A DNA stretch of 64,000 bases from Mycogone perniciosa (taxonomy: Eukaryota > Ascomycota > Sordariomycetes > Hypocreales > Hypocreaceae), in the NCBI GenBank assembly GCA_025331125.1, contig JAOALB010000039.1:186001-250000 (forward strand), written 5' to 3'. The number at the start of each line of letters is the position of its first letter. Within the stretch, counting starts at the first letter, position 1. Of this stretch, positions 55,728-64,000 are shown one piece after another. Under the pieces are notes generated by a model. It made no database searches. It had not been told where the DNA came from and was given only the letters and a program-made list of their open reading frames with translations. A program made the position numbers and the translations under genes.

Positions 55728-56054
55728 TCATTTACCGTAGGATGGTGTTGGAGAGCCGTGTTGGTAGCCTGTCCTGTTGTGATTGATGATGACAACGTTG
55801 TCACCAGACTTTACGACTCTGGAGACGTGATTTGCTACGGATGGTGTCAGTGGGATCATATTTTAGGAAGAGCTTGACTGGCTCAACATACCGGCATCAT
55901 GCTCACGGTAGGTTTCAGAAGCAACGGATCGCGAGGGAGAGCTTGAAGGAGAGCTTCCGGAAGAGGAACCGTAGGTACCGGAAGAGAGGCTGTAGGAGCT
56001 TCTAACAGACGGGCTGTCGGCCTGGTGGATTTGGACGGGGTAGCGGCTAGACAT
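55728..56054 (-). CDS. Small Ser-rich protein, unrecognised
   Basis: 89 residues predicted; exons 56054-55892 and 55834-55728, intron 55835-55891. The N-terminus MSSRYPVQIHQADSPSVRSS is followed by a Ser/Gly tract and, after the splice, ANHVSRVVKSGDNVVIINHN and a short tail ending SYGK. Composition and the clean GT-AG intron suggest a real gene, but I recognise no domain. The 3' end is uncertain because GGTAAATGA at the stop could also be a donor into further exons. Confidence 0.42.
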
Positions 56055-56067
56055 CCTTACTGTTGGC

Positions 56068-56112
56068 CGGTCGGTTGGTTGTTTGGTTGGTTGGTGCGTG
56101 GGTTGGTTGTGG
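56068..56112. repeat. (GGTT)n-like leader repeat
   Basis: GTCGGTTGGTTGTTTGGTTGG and related units just upstream of the small Ser-rich gene (AACC repeats on its strand). Confidence 0.7.
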
Positions 56113-57240
56113 GATATGTAGAGGGAGTGGTTTGTAGTGATAGGAACCAAGGGATAACTTGGTCAAGATATATAAGAGTGGTTGGTGTTCTTTAAGGTCT
56201 AGTAGAGTATGATAGAGAAGTTGGTTCGTGTCCTGAGGATAGGAGGAGAATGCTTGGGTTTTGTAGTCCACGACACCAGCATTGTATCACACAGCTATCT
56301 ATTCGTACTAGTCCAGGGTTGCAGGCAAGCTTTGGATACCACAGCAAGGCAACCTCGAGCTAGCTTTGAATCAAGCCCCATTCAAGACGTGTGAGTCAAG
56401 AGGTCTGCAAAGCCAGGTTAACAGCATGCCGAGAAGGGACCGGGTTCCGAAGGCACAAAGGCCGAGGAAAGACGTAAGTCACGAGGCGCTCAACCACTGA
56501 TTGGATGCCAAATTTTGACAGGACTTTGACACACAAAGAGAAGTAACTGGAAGCTACTTCGTACTGGAAGTGGCAAATCCGTAAGCGGCCTCATGATGAA
56601 CCAGTGCACCTAGGTAGTAGTAGGACAGGGATTCGAGGACGTTGCCGCAGGGCTTAGTGCCAAAACGATGTGCAGGGCGAGTGCCTAGGTGCTTTTGAAA
56701 CAACAAGGGAGCGGCGCAGCACGGCGGCAGTGAAGCAATGACTCTTGGGAGACAAGAGTTGAGAAGAAAATGTATGTGATTCAATGTTGTTGCCTTGAAG
56801 TTGTGGTAGAGTGAAGGTCACAGTGAACGAATAGGGACCAAGGTGAGTGAGTGAGGTGTGCGTCCAAGACAAACCTCACCCTGGCACAGCTGCACCTCAC
56901 ATCACAACTAAACAGAGGGGCTGGGGCTGGGTTCCCTCAGGGGATAACAGCACGTGAATCGCCTACAATTTTTTCTTTCTTACGAAGTACATTGGTCCCG
57001 ATAGGCAGAAAAGGTGCAAATGCAGGCATCAGCATGCACTCCCTAGAACTCTGAAACATTGTCGTGTCGTGTCCAGCAGCAGAGTTGTGGTGAGTGACCA
57101 GTAGCTGCTGCTTTTTTCTCTTTGTCGGTTTGATTTGACGGGCCAACTGCCTGTAGAACTGCGTCCCACCAGTTTGCTGCGTAGCTTATGCATTGCTGCA
57201 TGCATGTGCTACTCCGTACGACAGGCTGCTGTGCAGTCTG

Positions 57241-57262
57241 CAACCTGCAACCTGCAACCTGC
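57241..57262. repeat. Tandem AACCTGC repeat
   Basis: Three direct copies of CAACCTG. Confidence 0.8.
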
Positions 57263-58364
57263 GAACGCTCGTGCGTGCTGCGAGCGAGCGCGCTGGAAGA
57301 TGAGTTGTGTGTAAGCCATCGCGGCTTTGCTCTTTCGAGTCATCGCGTCCGCGTCCGCGCAAAACCGGCTTGGCGAAGCTACATAGAGGAGATTGATGGA
57401 TCAGACGGGCACACCCTGTCAGCAAGCGCAAGGCGAGGGTTGAGACAGATCTAACGCTACTATTAGCTTATGTGTTTTTCCTTGGAACAGATCCGAGTGA
57501 TGGATGATTGGACGGGCCGTCAACTTTGAGGCGATGACGACATACGAGTAACGCTGTCCAAGATGTACGATAGCCGAGAATGCTCGATTCTTCACTGCCA
57601 TTTTCCTCGCTGGACCCTAATTCTGAGCACAGCCTGATTGTTGGGAAAAGACCCCTCCTCGCCGATATGCGTTGGGATTGTCCAACCATCTCCGTCATAG
57701 GAGGGATGGGATCCCTTGTGTTCTTTTTGGACCAAGGCTATGCAGGAACGGTGCACCTTTCACATACATACGAGAAATTGGCGCCTGTCAGTCATCTCCT
57801 TGGGCGGCGATGTCAAGTCATGTGGTGTCTCACAGTGCCTAATTGTCAAGTACCTACGTCACACAAGACAGATTCACGATGATGCTGTGGTACCGGCTTC
57901 TCCACGTACCCACCAATTGAGATATTCGACGAGGGCGCTCTTAAGTTATGGCGATGATGGTGGAGCTATCGCGACGACGACTGCAATGGGCAAACAAACC
58001 CTCGGGCGTCTGGTCAACTCGCAGTAGTGCCACCCGTGGACACTGCATGACGTACGTATGTCTGCACACTCGCTCGAGGTAGTAGTACAGTAGTTCTCTC
58101 AATCCCCAGGCGTTCGTGGTCACACGCAGAGGAATGCGCGACATCGCTCTGTTTGCTCAGTGAAAAGTGACGCCATCCCGAGATACGTGGACGAATGAAG
58201 ACGATGTCGCAGGTGGACTCGTTCGGTGAAAATATCGTGGTGAAAAATGTGTACTTCCCTTTCATGTTTCATGTCTGAACCGGCATCTTCGTGTTTCCCC
58301 ATTCAGCCTTTTGCGCCTCAGCGCCTTTCCCCAAAAGACGCCGATGCGTTCGGCAGACCCCAGA

Positions 58365-58395
58365 CGGGGCCAAACTGGGCCAAACTGGGCCTGAC
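58365..58395. repeat. Tandem GGGCCAAACT repeat
   Basis: Two full copies and one degenerate copy of a 10-bp unit, about 280 bp upstream of the FKBP2 ATG. Confidence 0.7.
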
Positions 58396-58667
58396 TGGGT
58401 TGGAGCTTGCGTGGAGATGCCCATTGGCCAATGGTGTCCGCCATGTGAATGGGGAGTTCGGTGGATCATGATAGCTGGCCACATTGTAACCGCCACTATT
58501 ACTGCCCCTCGGACTCTAACAGAGCCCGGGCAACACACCTCGAAGCTACACCAACAAACAAGACACAGTCTCTCCCTCTCTGCCTCACGACGTAACCCGC
58601 CCGCCTTGCTTGTTGTCCGCCTGTCCATTTGGTTCGCGCGCCATCGCTAGCAGCCCAATTTGCCACC

Positions 58668-59482
58668 ATGAAGGCCGCCCTGCTTCTCTCCGCTCTGGCC
58701 TCCGCCGCCGTCAGCCTCGTCGCGGCTGAGGACCTTAAGATCGACGTCACCAAAGCCGTCGAGTGTGAGCGAAAGACGAAGAAGGGTGACGTGCTGTCGA
58801 TGCACTACAGGGGGACTCTAGCCTCTGGAAAGAAGTTTGATGCCAGTATGCAATGCTCTGCTCTCCATCCCCGCAGGGAGGGATGAATTGCTGACACTGG
58901 ATACTTAGGCTATGACAGGAACCAGCCTTTCGGCTTCAAGCTGGGCGCTGGCCAGGTGATCAAGGGGTTTGTTACTCTTGCAAAGGCGAGATCTTACTAT
59001 GATACTAACAATGGCTTACAGATGGGACCAAGGTCTCCTTGACATGTGCATCGGCGAGAAGAGGTAGATCTACCCAGGAAGCATCGTCTCTCTGTCCGAT
59101 TCTGTACATGATCGCTAACAATTCTTCACCCCTTTTTAGGACCTTGACCATTCCTCCTGAGCTGGGCTACGGTCATCGCGCCATGGGCCCCATCCCCGCT
59201 GGCTCGACTCTGAGTACGTCCCTCCCTTCTCATTCCGCATTAGATCTCCGCATCTGATTTGATATTATAGTCTTCGAGACCGAATTGCTGGGAATCGAGG
59301 GTGTCAAGGCCGAACAGCCCAAGGAGAAACCCGCCGAAGAGGCCGAAAAGCCTGCTGAGGAGGCCGAGAAGCCCGCCGAGGGGGCTGCTAAGAAGGTAGT
59401 GAGCGCTGTTTCCGAGGCTGTTGAGGCAGTCAAGACGGTCCTTGCGGATACTGACGAGGACCAGGGCCACCAGGAGCTGTAA
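58668..59482 (+). CDS. FKBP2-type ER peptidyl-prolyl isomerase
   Basis: 187 residues; exons 58668-58845, 58909-58966, 59022-59063, 59140-59213 and 59271-59482. Signal peptide about residues 1-20 (MKAALLLSALASAAVSLVAA). The FKBP domain follows: HYRGTLASGKKFDAS, FGFKLGAGQVIKGWDQGL, CIGEKRTLTIPPELGYG and IPAGSTLIFETELLGI. The C-terminal extension contains (EKPAEEA)-type repeats and an Ala/Val-rich helix, ending in GHQEL. HQEL resembles the HDEL/KDEL retrieval signal, consistent with ER residency. It would accelerate proline isomerisation of secretory proteins and bind FK506/rapamycin. The ATG has a good context (GCCACCATGA). Confidence 0.95.
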
Positions 59483-60379
59483 TGTGCTTACGATTGCAAT
59501 GCCAAAACAATTGCGCTTACGAAGTACATAGCGAACCATTTACTCAAATCACATGGTCCATATTGAAATTCATTATGCCAACATCTTTGCAATGTGACAG
59601 CCCTCTCCCTTGATACGAGCAGTATGCAGCGGCAGTTTCCGCTCTTCAAGCGACGCGCATTCCATAAGCCGACAGTGACGCAATGTCTACACGGATGCCG
59701 ACAAGATCTCCAATAAACGATGCTCAAATCTGAGTTTGACTAACTAAAGTTCACGACCTCCGATGCGTTTAATCAACGTTTAATCAACGTTCGTGTCGAA
59801 GACGTCACGCATACCTATATACGTGGATTGCCCCACGAGCTATTACATTCTGTTCGTCACACGCGGGATAGTGTCAACTCTGTGTCTTCATGGAGCCCAC
59901 ATTATAATCATGTCCGTAACTTGAACTGTCGTAAAACATCATGACTCCAAGAAAGCCTTGGATCGTGAAAGCCGAAGTCCATCCAGGCTCAGCAGCTGGG
60001 AATCACCCATGAATTTACCAGGATTTCCATCTCCGACATCCTGAGAATAGGTCTCTTGGTTGGTTGGCACGACCGAGGATTGAATCAAGAACGAAGAACT
60101 ATAGCCAGCTAACATTACACGCAGGAAGAAAGAACAGGCACAGAACGATGATGGCGGACAAGGCAAGCCTCCCCAGGAGGGACATGAGTGGAGGCGATCA
60201 TCCGATCAAGACAAACACCACGAGGCATATTCGACTAGACAGGATGAGAAGGAGAGCAGCCTCAAAGACAAATACACACCTAAGAGCTTGCCTGTTCCTT
60301 GCAATACAGCACCACAAGGGGAATATATATATCATTTCCAGGAAAATAATGTAAACACAAGTCACCCCAGAAGCGCAAC
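59483..60379. other. Intergenic region without supported gene
   Basis: FKBP2 3' region. A 12-bp direct duplication TTTAATCAACG occurs at about 59769-59791. No gene is seen. Confidence 0.45.
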
Positions 60380-60805
60380 ATGACACGGGTATCCATCGAT
60401 CAGCATGACCAGTTCAGCCCGGACAATTGGCTACCACCTTCATCTGTCTTGATCCCCTTGAGAGGGAAACATCCTTTAAATGCAGAGGCGCATCTAAGCC
60501 ATCTCTTTGAAGCTGGAGTTCCCGAACAGCTCCCGGGTTTGGGGAACAAACGATACTGGATGAACTTTGGAGGTGCCGACGAACTCAGCGACGGCAAATA
60601 CTCGACTTGTATTCCATTTGGGTGTGTCATGGATCCGACAAACGACCTCATGCCGGCTTACGAGATGAATGACGTTCCCTTGCCTCCGGATCACGAATAC
60701 CCGGTTCGGGTGATGATTCCTGGCTACGTCGGAGGAAGGGGTATGAAACGACTACGCATAATTTGGATCAGCGATGATGATTCGAGCCTTGAAAAGTGTT
60801 TTTGA
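60380..60805 (+). pseudogene. Internally deleted nitrate-reductase-like molybdopterin protein remnant
   Basis: Open frame of 141 codons. Residues 6-45 match the start of the eukaryotic nitrate reductase/sulfite oxidase molybdopterin domain (DNWLPPSS, LRGKHPLNAEAHLSHLF). Residues 65-135 match its end (ADELSDGKYSTCIPFGCVMD, PAYEMNDVPLPPDHEYPVRV, MIPGYVGGRGMKRL, IIWIS). The middle of the domain, including the RNHG motif and the Cys that ligates molybdenum, is absent, as are the dimerisation, cytochrome b5 and FAD/NAD(P)H parts. It cannot be a working reductase; most likely a decayed copy. Expression as a small protein is not excluded because the frame is open. Confidence 0.65.
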
Positions 60806-61122
60806 GCAACGCAGGCCTACAATACAACCGTTGACTGCCTATTCGAATCCAACATCATACTATCCATCCAACGTTTCTAGTGTGCCAAAAGCCCATCGCC
60901 AAAACGCCATTCATTGCAACAAGAACATCCAGGCATTGGCTCATATCCAAAAACATATAAAAAAAATCCATAGCCAAAAGCAAAATGACGCTCGCTAACA
61001 GTATACCAAAACCCACAATTAGTTAGAATAGATTTCCGTCAATCGTTGCTCATTCCCCCAAAGCAAAAAAAAAACTTCCTCGAGGCATATCATTACAAAC
61101 TTCCGCCCTTCTCCCGAACGCT
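60806..61122. other. Short intergenic region
   Basis: Between the remnant and the convergent membrane-protein gene; nothing recognised. Confidence 0.4.
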
Positions 61123-62507
61123 TCATCGAGGTCCTAGGGCGGTTTCTTGCTGTGATGAGTCGTCTCTGGGCTGGGCACTTGATGGCTCAATCACAATCGC
61201 GGGCAGTCGACTAATCCTCAAGCTCGGGAGCTGGGGGATGCCGCCGCGTGACAGTCGTCGCGTTGTGGTACCGTCGGCCTCTTCTGCGCTGGACACTAGA
61301 GCTAAGCTGTTACGCTCGCTCCTTTGGGATGCTGAGCGAGATGGCCCAGGATAATTTGGCGGCGGCTCGGCCAGTGGCGTGGTCGTTTGAACATGGATTT
61401 CACCGTCGTCTGCCAGGGACACATCTTCATATTCCGGAGGCGGCATCGCTTCATCTCCCAAGTCCGCCTCCACCAGCTCGGGACTCGATCCGGCCCTGCC
61501 TCCACTAACAGATAACCCGGGTGTGTTCGGCCCCGAGCGGATGAGTCCAGGCGAGGGGAAATCGCTGTCCATGCTTATCACTGAGCTTACGCTGGGTTCT
61601 CGTCGATGCATGCCAGGAGATCGGGTAATGCTCGCAGCGTCTGAGAGCAGACCCATGCGTTCGCTGTCGTTGCTGCTGGCTCGAATCCGGGTGCCATCGT
61701 GGCGGGCGAGACCAACGTCCGCATATGATACACTGGACACTGATCGCTGCCTAACCTCCTTTGCGCGCTCCATCTCCCGCCGAAGCTCGTCAATGGGGTT
61801 GCTGTTGGCTGCTGCCAGAGAACGGGCATGGATCTGGGCCAAGGTTCTGTGATCGCCCCGTTGCCGAGCCTCCCGTCGTTCTGTTCGTCTCTGTTGCTGC
61901 TCTTCGATTTGCTGTCGCCTGGTGAGTCTGATTTGGTACATGGTTTCCATCTCTTCCTCCCGCAAAGCCTCCAGCGCTTCTTCTGCGGGCAGGTCAACAA
62001 TGACGTCGATGCCGTCCCTCTCACCCTCTCGACCAAGCACCTGTTCATTTTCCAATGCCATCTGGCGATATGCGGGTAGCGTCATGACGGACCGAACGGA
62101 TGTGTTGCGATCCACGGTCGCGTCGGCAGTGGCGTTATTACTGGTAGAGGATGCATTGGCGGGTTGGCTAGATGCGCCATTCCGAGGCGAAGCCGTTGAA
62201 TTGAGCGGGAGCGCGTCTGTAGTGTCGTCGCCCGCAGTCTGTTCGTAGTCGACGTTCTTCCGTCGCTTGCGCCTCTTGAGAAACAGGAGGCCCAAGAAAA
62301 GCAGCACGACCACTATGCCCGAGCCTGCGACTATCTGTTTCGGGGCGCCACTAGTCAGTTCAATCCATCAGTCCCTAAGCTTAGGAGCGTACATACCATG
62401 AAGATTATATTCCCATCCAGCTGTCGCCGCACCAACTGGCGGGGCGGATGCAACAACAGCCTAGAACTCGTATCAGAGCCTCGCGCCATTCGGCCATACA
62501 AATCCAT
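61123..62507 (-). CDS. Single-pass membrane protein with long Ser-rich cytosolic tail, unrecognised
   Basis: 440 residues predicted; exons 62507-62397 and 62334-61123, intron 62335-62396. One membrane segment at about residues 34-56 (NIIFMIVAGSGIVVVLLFLG) is followed directly by a basic stop-transfer KRRKRRK. The tail has a charged coiled-coil-like stretch (EALREEEMETMYQIRLTRRQ, QQRRTERREARQRGD), then Ser/Pro-rich sequence with PPPEY and PPPNYPG motifs that could bind WW-domain Nedd4/Rsp5 ligases. No catalytic domain. The acceptor at 62335 is the one that keeps phase; another AG at about 62354 does not. The N-terminal exon may be incomplete. Confidence 0.68.
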
Positions 62508-63503
62508 CTTCGCCAGTGGCGGAGGACATGTAGAGAAGTCCAATGGGTCCGGTTGCGAACGAAGGAGGAGCCCCGATGTTTGTTTGTTTGTAGGAGTGCA
62601 AAAACGCTCGTTCAGTAGGAGCGCCGTTTCACAAAGTGCGGCCCACGTTAGGCTGGCTTACGGTATGGCCCAGAAATGCGGCTCGCTCGTTTAGTCCGGG
62701 TCCCTTTGTTGGTGAGATTATCGAGGCTGAGCCTGAATGTCCCGAGATCTTCTCACGCCTTTTGCTGCGAGCAACAAATGGACAACAAACCATGCAGCAG
62801 TACTATCATGTTACAGCAATGAGGATTGACTGACGACATGAGTTGAGAGGAGGAAGCCATCAACCTGGTCGAAGGATTGGGTTCGGCTGCTCTTAGGGAG
62901 CTCTTAGGGAACAGAACAGGGGTCTGTTTCCGGGCCATTCGTGGGCTGACTCTGCTGGTCACAGCCACAGCTCAATGCCTCGTTCGGAGCTCAAGGAAGT
63001 GCTCTGGTTGGTGGTTTGGGTGCTTAGCATCGATTATGGTGGATTCCTATTTTCAGCTTGCATCTGACGTGCAAATAACCTACTGCCCTCCGCGTCAGCC
63101 ATCGCATACATCAATGCATTTACTGATGTATTGGTATTAGCCCTGGCTATTAAAACGAACGGAAGTGAACCATTCCGGTCGTCATCGTCCGTATTAAAGC
63201 GTATTGCGTCCGCGTTTTTACCCAATGTCAACTAGGCTTGTATGCACGAGCGAGTGTAGCAGTACTGCATGCATGAGCATTTTATTCCCGGCACATTCAA
63301 ACCCTTGGGCTTTGAGCTCATTGGGCTTATGATGACTGTGATGCATCATTGATAAGACTGCATCCATATAGCAACAATCATGAAACGTTCATTCCTAGAA
63401 TCAAAGTCCTTTACGGAGTACTCCCAAAACCAAACCTACATACGACTAAGAATCACGATATGCTCGTTCAAATCAATCCAATTCAACAATGACAAGACCG
63501 TCT
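62508..63503. other. Intergenic region without supported gene
   Basis: Upstream of the membrane-protein gene and downstream of the partial Pro-rich gene. Has one TACGGAGTACTCC motif (63412-63424). No gene supported. Confidence 0.45.
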
Positions 63504-64000
63504 TCAGCCAAACTTCTTCTCAAACTTCTTGAGCATGCCCGTGACGCCTCGTTCAAGCCGTGCTGCGTTCTCTACCAACTTTCCCTTCTCCTCTGGCTTT
63601 GCCTTGGGTGGCTTCTGTGGCCCGTCCTCATCCGATGGCCGATATTGCTGCTGGTGAATCGAGTATTCATGAGACCCTTGAGCCCCTTGCGGTGTGTAAG
63701 CTTGTGGAGTATATGAAGAGGGCGGTGGCCCTGGTGGTGGGCCTGGAAGTCCAGTGTTTGCAGCGGGTGGTGCTGACTGAGCCGACGGCTGCGTTGACGG
63801 CAGTGGAGGGATGCCGGATCCGTACGAAGCAGTAAGATCGGGGGAAGCCAAACCGGCGTGGACTGTTGATGCCCGTTGAAGTCCGGGATGTGTCGGTGGG
63901 GCGCCGAACTCAGGAGGGGGGAGTCCTGGGCTTGTAACCGAGGGCGGAAACTGAGATGGCGGAGGAATGCCCGGTGTAAAAGGTTGCCGGTGATAGTCGT
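63504..64000 (-). CDS. C-terminal part of a Pro-rich protein (5' partial)
   Basis: The frame is open to the window edge; 164 codons seen. The visible part is disordered and Pro/Gly/Ser-rich with polyproline runs (GLPGPPPGPPPSS, GIPPPSQFPPS, GLPPPEFGAPP). It ends in a basic helix, KLVENAARLERGVTGMLKKF, then EKKFG. Such tails occur in SH3- or WW-binding cytoskeletal or signalling proteins. I do not recognise the family from this fragment. Confidence 0.75.
   Translation of the reverse strand, partial: DYHRQPFTPGIPPPSQFPPSVTSPGLPPPEFGAPPTHPGLQRASTVHAGLASPDLTASYGSGIPPLPSTQPSAQSAPPAANTGLPGPPPGPPPSSYTPQAYTPQGAQGSHEYSIHQQQYRPSDEDGPQKPPKAKPEEKGKLVENAARLERGVTGMLKKFEKKFG

Larger units (their letters stand above)
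56055..58667. other. 2.6-kb intergenic region without supported gene
   Basis: Contains a (GGTT)-like repeat (56070-56110), an AACCTGC triplication (57241-57261), a TACTCCGTACG motif (57210-57220) and a CTGGGCCAAA tandem repeat (58365-58390). Many short ORFs in all frames, none protein-like. Confidence 0.5.

Noticed and set aside
1..64000. CRISPR arrays, operons, phage or bacterial elements
   Set aside because: Spliceosomal introns and eukaryotic families throughout; simple repeats here have no spacer structure.

Overview
The window is a nuclear genomic segment of a filamentous ascomycete. Genes carry short GT-AG introns (mostly 50-75 nt) with CTAAC/CTNAC-like branch sites. They lie on both strands with intergenic gaps of several hundred to several thousand bases, and several encode families typical of moulds (RIC8, GT90/CAP10, RPEL-repeat protein, CRRRRV-finger/caspase-like protein, plant-type DAHP synthase). 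Protein style and motif-rich spacers suit a Sordariomycete, perhaps Hypocreales; that placement is inference. There is no sign of a transposon, virus, plasmid, CRISPR array or secondary-metabolite cluster.

Layout. 1-4.2 kb: 3' part of a xylose/aldo-keto reductase, the PP1 regulator Sds22 (minus) and a Bem46-like alpha/beta hydrolase. 5.4-13.6 kb: BTB/POZ protein, a Csn12/Thp1-like PCI protein (minus), ribosomal protein eL20, a GNAT acetyltransferase, an intron-containing tRNA-Phe (minus) and a small chromodomain protein (minus). 14.4-22.4 kb: RIC8 (minus) and a large RIF1-like protein. 25-31.9 kb: MFS sugar transporter, glucose-6-phosphate 1-epimerase, class-II DAHP synthase (minus) and a HYPK-like NatA cofactor. 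32.6-39 kb: a 1155-residue AT-hook/BRCT protein (minus) and a zinc-finger-like plus degenerate caspase-like protein (minus). 39-43.3 kb: a long gene-free tract full of microsatellites and copies of a TACGGAGTA motif. 43.3-52.2 kb: GT90 membrane glycosyltransferase (minus), DHHC palmitoyltransferase Pfa4 and class-I myosin (minus). 54-64 kb: RPEL-repeat protein, a small Ser-rich protein (minus), ER FKBP2 with a C-terminal HQEL, a nitrate-reductase-like remnant, a single-pass membrane protein (minus) and the C-terminus of a Pro-rich protein (minus, cut by the window edge).

Most genes are core eukaryotic functions and do not form a pathway: phosphatase control, chromatin and telomeres, translation, aromatic amino-acid synthesis, actin and membrane traffic, ER folding. 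I found no convincing new multi-gene system. The points most worth following are the caspase-like protein lacking the catalytic cysteine, the internally deleted nitrate-reductase relic, the dispersed TACGGAGTA motif, two stop-free in-frame introns (RIF1 and the myosin SH3 domain), start-codon-only first exons, and a perfect Gcn4/CPC1-type site upstream of DAHP synthase. Splice sites were assigned by eye from GT-AG signals, phase and family alignment; every gene model given with exon coordinates has a total length divisible by three.
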